Shown piece by piece: positions 45,541 through 59,125 of a stretch of 64,000 nucleotides of DNA. Below the pieces are notes generated by a model, which saw only the letters and a list, made by a program, of their open reading frames with translations, was not told where the DNA came from and made no database searches. This DNA is from Mariannaea sp. PMI_226 (Eukaryota > Ascomycota > Sordariomycetes > Hypocreales > Nectriaceae). The DNA lies in contig JANFOG010000009.1 in NCBI GenBank assembly GCA_024336345.1, positions 1,550,001 to 1,614,000 on the forward strand, read 5' to 3'. Both the position numbers and the translations under genes were made by a program. The number at the start of each line of letters is the position of its first letter. Within the stretch, counting starts at the first letter, position 1.

Positions 45541-47338
45541 ACCCAGCGCCGAACTAGAATTACCGGGGTATCTGGGGAATGTGATGAGAGTGACAGTGAC
45601 AGACAGTGCGTCTGCGAGATGAGCTGGTCAGTTAGGGTGACAGCAGGCTTCAAGGAAAGATCCCGCCCGCAAACCTAGACGCTGCAGGGGATAGAGGGTG
45701 GGACAGGATTGGGGTTCAATCCGGGAAAAGGAACTATGGTAAGACGAAAGAGGTGATTCTCAATGTTGCTAGTGGGAAGCAAGCAAGCCCGCGGTATCCT
45801 CATGGGGCGAGGCAAAGGTGGGATGCGAGGCTTCAGTTGCGGCGGATTACCGGCGGCAGCAGATGTCACGGAAGCCGTTGTGAGTCCGAGCCGGCAGAGT
45901 AGCCGAAACCACGGCGGAGATGGTCAGGCCGGGAGGATCGAGGCGGCCGCTGGATCGGGGTCTATGGGTGGGAAGGCGGTAGTGTTAGGCCAGCCCGCTC
46001 TAGGCCTAGATTACTAGAGGATGATGGAGTGGAATGATGTGGGGTCCTGGTGCCCGTAGCAGGACGAAGTCAACCGAAGTATGGACGGCGATGATGAGAA
46101 ATTGTTGGTGGTGATGGGGCCACCGACGACGGAATAGGTACCCAAATGAGATAGGACAAGCAGAGAGCAGGCTCAAAGCGGGGGGATGCGCGACACGGCG
46201 GGGAAACAGGCCGCGCGTGAGCAACAAACGCGAGAAAAGAGGTCGCGATATAAGGCTGACTTGGTCGACGGGGCTGAGGCCAGAAAATGGGCGGAAGACG
46301 CGGCCAAGCAGACGAGGCAACGGTGGAGGGGGAGGATGATTTCAAGTTGCCGCTGTGTGCTTCGTACGGTGGGCCCAGGTCTGATGCGCGAGCTGTTTAA
46401 GCATACAGGGTATGGAGTAAGAATACTAGGCAATGATTCTTGATTGTTGCGGGCTGGGATGAATAATGTAGGTCACGAATGAAAGCCTTGTGAGAAGGGT
46501 GAGAGAAGGCATTATACCTTGTTCTTGGTACGTTGTGCCCGTCCTTGGTCCTTGGTGCAAGTAGGTGTCCAGTGACCTCAGTGCGTATGCCTAGGAAGGC
46601 AAGGTATAGGTAGGTAATCAGTCTACTTATGCTCCAACAATCGGAAGGCTGGGATGTGGACTTGTTTCAACAATGTGTTGAGTTCCCCTTGCACGTTGTT
46701 GTTATGCGACCTGGTCTGGGGAAGGACAAGTGACCTGGTGATTGGAGAAATAGGCGGCAGAGATGTGCTGAATGACTTAGCCCCCCCTGTAGACATTGTG
46801 AGACTGCAATAGAATTGACCTACTTATACCTAGACTCCTGGAACAAGGAGGAAAATAAGACGCTTGGGTAGGTAGGCAAGCTATTTAATATGGGAATATG
46901 GAGTATAGATGAATGGAATATTGTCTATCAAATATCACAACGCTTCCTTCCTTTCCTCCCTCTCCCTTCGGGTAGATTTATAGCTTCAGGTAAGTACCCC
47001 CCAAGGAGGTAGGGTCAGATGCACTATGGTACGGTGGGCACATCTTACGTACCTGCCTGAGTTGAATCACATATTTCCTCCTTGTGCCTAAGTAGGTACA
47101 GGCATTGAACTCATACCTGCTTCTAACTATGAATGTTTTGGAAGCCCAGGAACAATCTTAGGCTGTGGAGTCGGCGGCACTACAAGTTCTAGGGAGGTGT
47201 TGACAAAAGTGTGTCCTTGGTGTCTGTGATCAGCGCAAGAGCAGTTGGCGGGTGATGACGAGGCGAGGCTGTGTACTGTAAGGTAGGGTGGTAGGGAGGT
47301 AGGTGCATGTACATTCCACACTGAAGTGCTTCCTGTGA

Positions 47339-47352
47339 GGTACCTAGGTACC
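47339..47352. repeat. Perfect 14 bp palindrome GGTACCTAGGTACC
   Basis: Self-complementary sequence, the most complete example of the TACCTA/TAGGTA motif that recurs in this window's intergenic DNA. Confidence 0.8.
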
Positions 47353-50300
47353 ACGATTGTGAAACTAAGGTTGATACAATTGCAAGCCATACAAAATGTA
47401 TTTATCTGGGGTACTTCATATCATGTCTCATTCCATCGATTAATACCCTGGCATAGTACGAACTAAATAACTCAGTCGAAACTTCTCATATGCCATCTCA
47501 GTCAGTAATTGTTGAGAGGTCACGTAATTTCCGTAGGCGCCCCAGCCTTCACAGTTTGGGTTCTCATGATGTGGTCGTAAATTAGGCCGTGGTGCGACCA
47601 AGCCATCATCGGAATGGCCCGTCTCAGTGACACCATCATACTAAAGGCAGGAGGACGATCTACTTCTGAAGACACCGTATTTATTTAGCCCCTGTTGGAA
47701 GGTTAAAACCTTCATTGAGATCTCTTGCGTTAGTCTGTAGGACGGTCCAAGGTCGATCGTTCATGTTTACAACCTCGACGCTGAAAATCTGGCCTGGAAA
47801 TCTAGTAATATTTACTAATGAATGAACAAATGCTATAAATCGCCGAAATCTTGAATCGCTTATTGCGAGGAATGGCAATGGCCGAATATAAGTAAAACAC
47901 CGATGTCATGTACGCGGATTGACCACGCCTGAGCGACTTAAAAAAGAAGTAGAAGACGAAGGTCAAGACCGTCGCGGAAACGAACTTCAAAATACCATTT
48001 TTCATCTGATTCTAGCTTAGTAGCGGGAACATCCTGGAGGTGGCCCAAATGAGTCCTCAGTATCCTCAAGTTGCCAGGTCCTTTACTTCCTTTCGAACAT
48101 TGTAGTAATTTTCCTGCTGCATTCCTTTTCCACTCAAATGATCATTGACTCGGGTATTGCTAGCTGACGAATTTGTACTGAAGAGCTACTAATTAGGCTA
48201 CAATCGGCTCCTTGAAGTATATTCTTGTCCAATGTGGAAAATCTCTCTAGTGTGTAGGCCGGCGGGATGATAAATGCAGATGAATCTCTGAAACAAGTGC
48301 CACCCTACATTGAGAAGAAAAATATTCATTTCCATGCTATCAAGAGCCACAAGAGAGAGGAGCCAATGTGTTTCTGAGGGTTTAGGGTTTAGAAGAAGAC
48401 ACAGGGGCGCATGAATCCGATACTAGAAACGGAGCAGATTCAATTTTGGCCGCAGTCTAATGCTATCTATCACCTAGCCAAGCCTCTATGAGTCGAGGAA
48501 AATAACGCTCATGTCATTTATTGTTCATAAGAAGGGAGTAAGGTATACCAAAGAGACTATGTCCTTAAAACGGCAAAAATACATCGGTTCTTCGGATAAT
48601 CTACAACCCCCATATGCGACGGTAGGTGATACGGAGGGCAGCACCAGGCACATGGTGCAAACGAGCAGACCTACCACTATCTGGTAGAGCAGGTGATGTG
48701 GGTAGCTTCCTTTTGTGTGTTTACCCAGGTACCTTCTCTGATCAACCCGTGTGAGCCAACTGGGAAGTTTCCATCGTACGTGCTGTTGTGCAAATGGCGT
48801 GGACAGGTTCCTTCTTACCTTGCTCTTCTCTGTGTTGATAGAGCTTGCCTCCTTCTTGTCATGAAGTTCCAGAAGGAGGCTCCTTCCAGGCTTGTACTGC
48901 AAGATACCTACCTGGGTAGCTGCGTTCTTGGACATGGATCCTTCCTGTTTGATCCCATTGCCGCTGCTCACGCTGCGCACGCTGCGGTAATTGCTGACGA
49001 CTCTGGTCCAGCTATGAGCTCGTGATTTGCTTCACAGACCTAGGCCACCAGCCCCAACCCCCTTTCACGGCCATCAACCAGACTACAGTCACTCCCGGAC
49101 CCAATCAGCAGCGAAACACCAGCTCCAATCACTCATCACCATCAATCAAAAGGCATAGACCCCCCACCTCAATGTTGTCCTCATGCGTGGATCGACGCCT
49201 CTACCACTACTGCACCCGGTGTACTCATAACTCCGCATTTTCCTCTCCGATCTCCTTCGGGCAGGTGAGACAACAAAACTAGCAATCAAGGACGCCTGTA
49301 TCTGTGTGTTGCCACCGTCAATACCTCGACGGCGTACCTATACTATGGTCATAGCTGGTGCCAATTTCAGCAGCGCTATGCATCCGACGCTGTCCTACTC
49401 AGCCTATCCGCTCGCGACAACGAAGTTAGCTTCCTGTATGCCTTTTAGTTCGAATGGGTAGGGTACCTTGATCATCTCTCTGCTCCCATATACATCAGCC
49501 TATGCACCGGAGAATCGAGATGGAGAAGGGAGGGGGGGTATGCCCGACATTGTGTCGCATCACCTCAAATCACATCACCTCGCATGTCACCGGCTTCCCG
49601 CCTCGTTTTTCAGTCGCCATGACGTGTAAATGAAGGATGCCCGATGTTCAGTGGCCGGGTCACCAGGGCCAAGGTCGAAGACTCAAACAAACCCAACGTC
49701 GAAAAGCGGCCCAGTATAATGCTTCGGGTGTAGGCTCTAGGGTCTAAAACTACCCCAGTCTTGACTCGGAGCGATACAATGCGTCATGCATACTCACCAG
49801 CCACATGTGCAACTTGCTGACGGTAGCTATTGGCCTCTTTTCTTTTTCTTGCCTTGTCTTCGTGTTATCTCGATTCTTGTCTGCATCTTCCGCACCCTTT
49901 TCCCACCTGGGCAAGAGCTGCCAAAGGAATTGATCTTGGTTCGACTTGGTCGCCAATTTGTTAGCCACTTGTATTATTCCACGCCTTCTATACCCAGCTA
50001 CTATCCGAGTCCCGGCCTAGTATTCATTAGGCTCCAATCATCCTTGCCTCGTCAGTATCTATCAGGCTGAGTGGCACCTTGACGGGGCCGTCTCTATGCT
50101 GAGTGAGCTAGGAAAAGGCCAAAGGCCAATGTTAGCGAGCCGGAAAAGGCTGAGAGACTTCACTTACCGGATGTCTGACCACCTCAGCCTGGACATCTCT
50201 GCTCCTTCGGTGACGCCATTTGGCTTGCAGTAATGGAAACCTTGATGGGGTAGCTCTTCCTCTGCTCCACGAGTGACTTGATGGCCTCTCACATCGGCCG

Positions 50301-51965
50301 CAGTCGGCCATCACTGGCGCTATGAGAGGGAGCCATGACGCAGTTCAGAGGCGCTGCCCACCAGCCTTGTATATCCGGTGCGGGTATTGAAATCAATGAA
50401 TGTTGGCGGTTTAATTTCATACTGGCTTCCCCACACTGGCAAGTCTTGGGTTCAGTCGACGATATTTCCTTCATCATGCGGTCCACTAGCAGCATACACT
50501 ATCGATTCTTCTCGCAAATGTCAAAAGCTGTCCGCTTGTGAGGGTGGTCAGATCGAAAGCTCTTACAAGTCCTGTGGTGATGTATTCGTACATACCTCTT
50601 TAGTACCTGGGTACCGCACGAGGACTTTGACATTGCCCCTAGTCGCCTAGGTTAGGCCACCATGGATACGGACGCTAAACACCCTGGCACTGAACCAATC
50701 ATGGCATTAGGATGCCGCCAATGCGGCGACAACAGAAACAGGTCCGTCGCACGGGAAGACCCAGCCTCAACAAGCTCCAGCTCGTCGCAACCCCTGGCCA
50801 GTTCTTTGTACGTTTCTGTCCCCCACACGTCGAGGCCACTTCTAACTCGACAGGCTTCAGTCCAGCTCGGACGACGGGCAGCACGGAGAGTAGACTTTGA
50901 GACTGGCAGTCCAAAAGTAGAACTTGAAATGGAGCTAGATGTGGATCTATCGTGAACGGGGATCCTGCAAACGGTTTTGCGCCAAGACGTCTCCTTGAGC
51001 GGACAACGCGCCTTCAACGCCATGCCCAGACACCGACGCAATAGAGACTGCTCCCCCCCAAACGCCAGCATGATGGAGTCAGCCCCAGCCAATTGACAAT
51101 CCCCGTTTGCTCGTAAGCTCGTGGAAAAGATCGGATTGCCCCATTGGCTCCAGGCACGATCGGACGTTCCCACCCCGTTGCTCATGAGCAAGCTTCATGC
51201 AGCGTTTTTTTTTTCCCAGCCAGACATGATTTGCAGCAACCCAGGAATCCGGTTCTAGCTTGAACCGTCAAACTTGGGTCCCTTTCAAGAGCCAGGGGCT
51301 TCTTGGGCGTGAATGGTTGCGGAATTTTCTAGCTCGTCTCCATCCGGCCGTAGCGCCTCTGCATCCTCTGCATCCTCTCACCAGGGCGAGGGCCCATCCT
51401 TGGGCCGCGTACTGGCAATTGAGCCGCGCTGATTTCTTCAAATCGAGTAGGCGCCTGAATAAACAAGGCTATGGGAGTAAAGATGCTGCTGACCCTCCCT
51501 ATGATCTTTCGCCAGCTCCCATTGTCTCATCCCTTACACCATACGAAGTACCCTGGATTGCCCCCTGGCTTGACATAGCAAAGCAATATTCGGCTTCCCC
51601 ACCGTAAACCCATAATCAAGGATGATCACAGAACGTGAAGCTCAAAACGACTACTCAAATGCGGGCCGGCCCGGTTTGGCAAACCGGGCCGCAAATGAAC
51701 GTCTGGTCTTATCCTGTCTGGCGAGCAAAATGGCCTTTCCACCTACTGGTACTTGATCCGTTGAGGGCGCGTGCCTCTCGTTCAGGCCAACAAGAACTTG
51801 GAGGAGGATTCAACGACCCCCAAACGACAAGTGGCCCCCCTCCGCGGCCTGTCTCATCGTTTACCTTGGCCTGGCTGCGGTAACGACAGGCAAATGATGA
51901 GGACCCCCTGGTTGCGTCCCCATCTTGCCCACACACACCCAAGGCTGGCAGATAAACCAAGACAC

Positions 51966-52050
51966 TTGTACACACACTTGACACGGCGTGCGGGCACACT
52001 CGCACGCATCCATGTGCGCACATAGACACACACCTCACATTCTCACACAT
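51966..52050. repeat. CA-rich low-complexity stretch
   Basis: Interrupted CACACA/CACTCG/CACATA units on the plus strand; a shadow frame on the other strand is Cys/Val-rich and unsupported. Confidence 0.6.
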
Positions 52051-55000
52051 AGGTACATGCGTACTTACATGCGAAGATGCATACTCTTTGGCGCCACCGC
52101 CGTTGACAATGAGACAAGTATTTCAGCTGAGCCCAACAATCAATGCCCAATGTCGTGCGAAAAGGTTCTATTACTTTGCTTCTCTGCCACCCCTCCACTT
52201 TGCCTCTCGTGATCTCATGCGGGCCGTGAAGTCGTCACAAACAACTCGACCCCGTTCAAGACGCAGGCTTTTCCCGAAGCAGAAAGCCAGCTCACCACTC
52301 CCCGGATACTCCGTGATGTTTCCCCGTGAGCGAACCTCTGCTTGAACATGGGCGATTGAAGGGAGGGGAGTGTAGAGCCGCTCTGCCAGGTGGCAATGTT
52401 CAATTGTGAGTGCGTCGAAGGCTCAAAGGGAGTACCGGTTGACCTATCTGCCCGCAATTGGTTCCAAGGCCCAACATGACCACGTCGACTGGAATCGTAT
52501 GGGGGATCTATTCTTGCTTGATGTCCAACCGACGGCAGGCCACGTTGGGCCTTCTTGGACGAAAGCTATTGATGGGTAAGTTCAGATCTCTGAATGTTGA
52601 GCAGAGAAATCCTTTGATGCCTCTCATCCGTGCAGCCACTACATGCAATAGCTTGCAGATCCCACCAATAAAAGATTGTGCACAGTTCTGGGAGACGATA
52701 TACTGTGTTGCGAGAAACAAGTTCGTTGCTTTGTTTGACTTAGAACCTGTCTCCAGATCCTCTGATAGACCTCAGCTATCTGATGCTAAGGACCGAAAGT
52801 GATTCAAGTTGGTTGCCCTAAAAATTTAGAGCAGACGGAGACAGCGTTCACAGCATTTCGAATAGCTCCTCTGTGTGAGACTTTGACTCTTGAGTGTGTC
52901 GTCACCCACCTGGATGAACCTTACAGGATCAGATCCAATCGCTCTCCCAGGCGGCAATTCAAGAGGGGCATTTCAAAATGAGGTGGCTGAGGTTGAATGG
53001 GGGGCATATGGAGAGTGGCGAAGATATGCACTTTGAGGGGTGGAGGACGCCTTACAAAGCGAGTGCCATCGGGAAGCGATTAATCTCAGAGCCCAGGCAG
53101 ACTCAATGACCAGAGGTTGAATGCCACGTCGTATCCCTGTGTGCTTGCCTTAGGTAGCTCGGCCGGCTGCTTCGCATCTAAGCCGTTTAACAAGAGCGAG
53201 ACGTCTTGACGAAACACAAGAACCCCTGGACACGATGGAAGTCCGTAGAGCAACGCTCTTCTCCTTTCATGTGAGCCAGCAGCTATGCACGAAAATCATG
53301 CAAACACCCCGTATCCTTATCTTTAGCCCGCTGTCGGAACAAAGTGTTGCGGACAGACCCAAGGATACAAAGAGAGCCAACATTATGCTGATCCCGGAGG
53401 CCTCGCCCCGTGTCCCCCCCTTGTAGGACTTCCTCTGCCAGAAGGTCAATCAGGCATACCGTCTTTTGACACTAATGCATGAACACCAAGAATAAGAGCA
53501 GGCCCAACAAGAGGACGTTGGTTTATGTAACAAGAGGGGGATGACGGATTGATGAAGCAACGGCAGTAGGAGAGGATATCCCCGTCACCCTCATGCTTTG
53601 CAGAGGAGGGGAGCGCGACCGCGAGCCACAGTGACGCACGACAATTAGGATCACCGTGCGGGCAGCTGCAAGTTGACTTGTTCCAGCTTTGAATGCGAGC
53701 TTTTTTGTCATTCTCACCCGAGCGGTGGGCAGATGTGGACGAGAAGGCGTGAGCATCTCAAAGATGGCTGGTGGAGCCGACTGGAAGATGACGCCTGTGA
53801 CGACAAGACGGTTAGGGTGACTATTTGTGCCTGTGCTGGTCTTTGGGTCGGCGTAAGCTAAATTTGGGACCAAAAGACCAAATAAATAAAGGATTGAAAG
53901 AGAGTTCTCATCCCAGCTGCCTCAACATTAGTTCCGTTTCCTCATCTCTCAAATTTGAGCTTCAGGCAAAGAGATGATGATGTGCAACAACCATACCAAC
54001 GCTCATAGAGCAGCTCTCTCGTTGAATCAAGGGGAAAACGAAATCGAGGGCATCTTGTTGTAGCATTGACTCAAATCGATATAGGTAGGTACTGGACTCG
54101 TACTGGCACGGCTGGGCGTCGTAGTATCAAAACTTGCGGAAACCTCAGAAGCTGGATCCAGATAGCATCCATGGCACGGCACGGTATGAGAGTGCTAGAC
54201 CCCAGATGAGACCAGGAGCAGCCACCAGCCACCCATTGAGCTCGGGATTGTCTGCCTGACCGTTTCTGCGGTTGAAAGCCTCAGCGAGCAAGTACACGCA
54301 CAAGCACATGCGGACACGCACCCGCAGGAAGTCGCAGATGTGCAGCGAACCATAGCCCTGGTGTTCACCGAGATTGTCATTTGTATGAGAGAACTGTGAG
54401 CGGTCAGGATCCCCTTGTTCTTGACACTTGTCCACCCTCGGGACGAACCATGAGACCCACAGCAGCCGCAGATCGAGGCACCCTTCATATACGGTGTCGT
54501 TCTCGTCTTTGTACCGTCAGTGGTGTTTTATTTCCCCTTGCTGGCCAAGGGAAGTAGGAGTGGAAAAGGCCTCTGGGGCCGGTCCGTGTGAAGAAAGGAA
54601 GAGGAGACAGAAGAGGAGAAAGTGACGGGACAGAGCCCAACTAAAACACAGACAAGGAGTCGGAAACGGACCCGCGTCAAGGCCCGCAGCGGGAGAGACC
54701 ACACTTCGCTGGTCAATCAACATCGCCGGCCACTTTCGAGACCTGGTCTAGTCTGGCCAGTTGCTGTAGGTTGTATGCATGGCAACCTCGTCGCGCAGGC
54801 TTGGCCCCTGCCGACCTGACCTTGCTTCGGAGACCCTTTCTTTCTTCCTTTTTTTCGTCATTTGTTTCTTGTCCTCTCTCTCATTCTCCCTGGAAACTAC
54901 GACTGTGAAACTTTGCTCTCCCGTTCTAACAGACCTCTGTCCTATGTAAATGGACTGGGTAGATGGCCACATTGTAGCAGTAGCAGCCTGCACCCAAACG

Positions 55001-58000
55001 AAGGCGAGCAGGCATTCCAGAGAGGAGGGAAGTGAAAGGTGAAACGAAAAGACTGGGATGAGAGCTGCCCAAGAACTGAAGAAAAATAAGCTCCTAGTTT
55101 TCTCATTTCCTTTTGTTGTCTCATGACTGGTGCCTAGTAACGTGAGGAGGCAGATATGTCTGGCTCGCAAAAGAAAGCGGGGATGACTTGCTTTGGGCCG
55201 TTCTGGGGAATATACCGTATGTAACCACACGCATACATACATACAAGCAAAGTACACAGGGGATACATACAGACGAGAGCTTGGGCAGATATGGGCAAAG
55301 TTACACGCCACTTGATGGTTTGATCAGTGTCCTATTCCTCCTCACGAAGGATTTGCTATGAAGTAGGTGGAATTGTCATCATTGCCTTTTTCGGTTTGCG
55401 TTCGTTTCATTCCTTGCTAAAGACCTTTATCTGGTTGTCTTTATTCGGGGAGGAACGGTTCCCTCTCTATCTCGATGTGCCCTCCTCATTCCATATATCT
55501 ACATTTTCTTCATTCGATATTCATCTGCAGCCTAATCCATCAGCTTGGATGTGGGGGTGTGTCGAACTGTCTAGTCTCCACGGCCTAAGTGTTGACCCCT
55601 TTCTAGGAGGGGGCGTGTGTGCGGATGCTCAGGATTGAATGAGCGGGTTCGAAGGCGCCGTTGTTTAAAAAGGGCCTCGTCTTGTCTCGCCTCGCCTCAT
55701 CTGGACCTCTCATTTCTTCGAACCACGATGATCAACGTGGCATACGGCGACCCGGTTCTCGAGCTGTCTTGCACTTTACCGTTAGATCTAGGAACAGTTC
55801 GTGTGATTAAGATCAGAGAAGTAATGCAAAAAGTAGGAAACTAGAAAAGGACCAGGTATTGAACAGCAATGACATAGAGAAGGAAAGGAGGGCCTGGATA
55901 GAGAAAGTAAACGAACTGGAAAGCGTCTTATGATAGCATGGCACATTACAGCATGTACGGTGTAGCAAAATAGCACACTGGGGTATGCAGCTCCAGATCC
56001 ATTCAACAGGCTGCAGCCAGGGTCGTCGCTCAAACAACGAAAGAAGGAAGATCAGAAGCAGAACACCCTGGTTATCAGAAAATCATGACGCCATGGACCA
56101 GGAACAGGGACACTCAGACCAGAGCCATATCAACCATGCCCCGGCAATGCAATAGCAGCAACGGCAACGGGGGTATCGCACATGGCCAACCGGGGAAAAA
56201 CAGACAGGTATGGAGGTGGAGAAACTTGCGACCAGTAAGTAGCCTTCTTTCTTTTTCTACCTTCTTTCTCTGGGTTTGGTTGAGGAGGTAGAAAACGGAA
56301 CCTATGAGAGGTAGCATAATTCGAAGCAAGGGGGAGGGGTGTCCTCTCCTCCTCCCCCCCCCGCCCCTCGCCCTCTTTCCCTCCATTTGATATACCTTGT
56401 AGAAAGAAATCACGTCCGAAGTAGTCCTTGGATACTCTGCCCGTGTAAAGGTGTTGGAGGTGGGAATTGGCCTTGGACACATACATATGGGGCATCAAAG
56501 TACGGATACCCAATGCACGGATTTCTCACCCAATGGGAACAAGACTTCCCAAACGTTCCCGTTTGGGTTTAAGCCACTGAAAGCATGAGGAACCGAAGAA
56601 GAAGAGAAAAGGAAAAAGAATGAGAGGAATCGGCCGAAGAAGCCGAAACGAATACCAACACAGAAAAAAAAAAGGGAAAAAAATAACATGACACGGCCGT
56701 TTTCTTTGACCGCCCGCGACTAAGAGTCTAAACAAGAAGGAAGAAAAAAAAGGTTGGTCGGAGGAGGGGGAGGGGAGAAATGGATGAGGTTCCACTGTGG
56801 GCAGGGAAAAAAAACAGGCCCAGCAGGCCAGCCCAAGCCCAAAAAAAAGCTGCATGAGGGGATGAAATGCGGATGGTGCCAAAAGGAGGGGACTGTGTGG
56901 ATGTGTTTGGTGTGTGTGTGCTGGCGTTGGAGAATGGAGAAGGGGCAGCGAAAGGACGACGATCGACCGGTGGAGGGAACGAGTATAAGTTGGCTATGGG
57001 GGCCCTTTTTGACTTCTCCCTTCACTCCCGGAAGCTTGCATCTTTACTTTCTTTCCATCGAGCGCAGCATCGCATCAGAACAGCAGTCTTTCCCGCTTGT
57101 TTGCTGTCTCCCTTACACAACTCTCAGAGACAAAAAAAGGTACGAAGAAGAAAACAGGGAGAAGTGCTGTGAACAGAGCAACAAGCAGTGAATGTTTGGC
57201 GTTTCTGTGGTCCTGTTTTCAGCAAATATATAACAGTGTCCGTATTCTTCCTTCTCCTCGTCTCAGTACTACTCTTCACTCAATTTCTCCTACTCCTCCA
57301 CTTTGACGATTTTCAGCCACTGTCTTGTGTATTTTTCTAACAAGACGGACAACACAAAGACCATAACATACGCAACTTCGTCTCTCTCGTCCCCCAAAAC
57401 ATCCCAATACGGCTGCTTAACATCGCTTCCACATTGTGTCGCTATACGATTCCTATCCAGAACAGTCAGTCTCTTCCGACTACGAGGAAGAACAACTGTC
57501 CTCCCACATCCAGAGACAAGAGAAGAGAAAGAAAGAAACAAAGAAACACAAAAAGAGAGATACTTGGACGTCTCTATACTTGTAAAGAACGTCATCTGCA
57601 ACACCAGCCACAGCCTATTAGTACGCGGTTGTGGAATTAAGGCACGTGCACGTGTAAGTGCTTTTCCTTTTAACCGTGCCTATCTCTTACCACTGTCATC
57701 ATGAGGTTCTCACTCTCCCTTCCCTTTTCCTCCCCCTGCCATTCTTATGGATTCAGGCCCTGGTTTCTTTGTTTATTTATTTGTTATTATTATTTTTCTG
57801 GGAGGGTTATTCTATCTACCCACTAGGCATTTCTTTCATTTTCTATTTTTTTTTAGTTACTCCCTGTTATTATTTGTTTCGTTTTCTTATCTACCCCTCC
57901 TCGTCTCTGGCCGCCGTCCCGCCGACAAACCGCCCCCGGCGCTCGGGGCGCAAAGCTAAAAAAGTTGCCGAACGGGAACGGTAGCGGGAACGCGGGAGCG

Positions 58001-58481
58001 GGAGTGGGAAGGGAAGTGGAGAGGGATGATCCCGAAGCCCCAGATGATGTGACAAAGAGGGAGAAGCAAAAAAAAAAATAAAAGACAAAAAAGAAAGAAA
58101 AGAAAGAAAAAAAAAGAAACCCGGGAAAAGAAAAACCCCTTGCCTAGTACAAAAAAGATACAAAGCCAAGAGTTATTGGCACAGAGGAACACGCCGCCAG
58201 TGGAAAAAAAAAAAGGAAGGGAAAAACATATGGCCATCGGAATACTAATACCACCGTCCCTTGTTAGATCTTCGCTCTCGGCAAGCCCCCTGCGTACAAA
58301 GTACGACGTACCCGCATCTTTAATACAGGAATCAAAACCCAGCGAGGATTTCCTTCGACATATTTTCCAATATCGACCACTGTCGTACGGTCATTTTTGG
58401 CTCTTTCACCCTTCCGCGTTTCTCTTGTTCCTTCGAAATCCCTGGTTCTTCCTCCAACCCCGCTATAATCTCGGTCTACTA

Positions 58482-58563
58482 ATCTATCTATCTGTCTATC
58501 TTTATTTATTTATATATATATACATATATATATATACATTCATATATATATATGTATATATAA
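58482..58563. repeat. TATC / TTTA / TA compound microsatellite
   Basis: CTATCTATCTGTCTATC, then TTTATTTATT, then about 60 bp of TATATA with ACA and CAT interruptions. It lies about 230 bp upstream of the start at 58793. Confidence 0.9.
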
Positions 58564-58792
58564 TTCTGCAAAACCTATATTGCTTGTTACAAGCTCCCAC
58601 ACCCAACCGCCAACCCCCTTTTCTCCGCCCACCCGATCGACATAACTCAACTCTACCAACAGCATTTACTGGTCCTTCTCTCTTCGTTACATAAACCAGT
58701 GTCTCTTCTTAATACCCTTTCTACTCTCTTTTATTTATTATCCCTTCTCTGCTCTGGATCAAGCCAAAACTCAAACCTCGACCCATTGAACC

Positions 58793-59125
58793 ATGTGCTA
58801 CTTTGACCAAACCCGCTGGTCCTGCGGTTACTGGCGCTGGGGCCATTTCCGCCAACAGTGCAACAAAGAGTACCGAATGGGCGAAACATGCGGTCTCAAG
58901 CTCGTGTATGAGACTCGGACCGAAGTTGACGTATGTAAGCTCTGCCACGACACGGAGAAGAAGCAGCGGCGATACGACAAGATGTACCGTGACGTGCAGC
59001 GCTGGCAACGCGAAGGAAACCGGAACGCAACTATTGAACGAACCTGTGGTGAAATGCACGACATTATGTCACAAATTTACCGCATGAGAGAGGAACATGA
59101 GCATCGATTACAATCGCTTGGACAG
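58793..59125 (+). CDS. Cysteine- and tryptophan-rich conserved-type protein, first exon; 3' end unresolved
   Basis: First coding exon, 111 codons, in context AACCATGTGC. Residues 1-35 are rich in aromatic and Cys residues (MCYFDQTRWSCGYWRWGHFR; CNKEYRMGETCG), then a C-X2-C pair (C48, C51) in VCKLCHDTEKK and a charged coiled-coil-like helix to the end (RMREEHEHRLQSLGQ). Cys at 2, 11, 23, 33, 48, 51 and 85 suggests metal binding, but no named zinc finger fits. A GTATGT donor follows the codon for Gln111 at 59126. Acceptors near 59381 (short ending), 60151 and 60348 are possible, so the C-terminus is uncertain. Codon use and composition look clearly coding. I recall similar N-termini among unnamed proteins of related fungi, but cannot confirm this. 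Function unknown. Confidence 0.65.

Larger units (their letters stand above)
45541..58792. other. 13 kb gene-poor region
   Basis: No frame here (largest 187 codons, at 54748-55311 minus) shows a recognisable domain or convincing coding composition. Contents seen: a G-rich segment at 45750-46300 upstream of the F-box gene; a perfect 14 bp palindrome GGTACCTAGGTACC at 47339-47352; an AT-richer segment at about 47400-48550; GGGTTTAGGGTTTAG at about 48378-48392; CA-rich sequence at 51966-52050; CT-rich or GA-rich tracts from 56200 to 58760; and a TA-rich microsatellite at 58482-58563. The last 1.7 kb is probably promoter and leader of the gene at 58793. No transposon ends or reverse-transcriptase motifs were seen. 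Confidence 0.55.

Noticed and set aside
50652..51191. 179-codon minus-strand frame in the gene-poor region
   Set aside because: No recognisable domain, composition is that of random DNA, and overlapping frames of similar length exist on the other strand.
54748..55311. 187-codon minus-strand frame
   Set aside because: Low-complexity Cys/Tyr/Phe-rich translation of CT- and CA-rich DNA; no family resemblance and no supporting leader.
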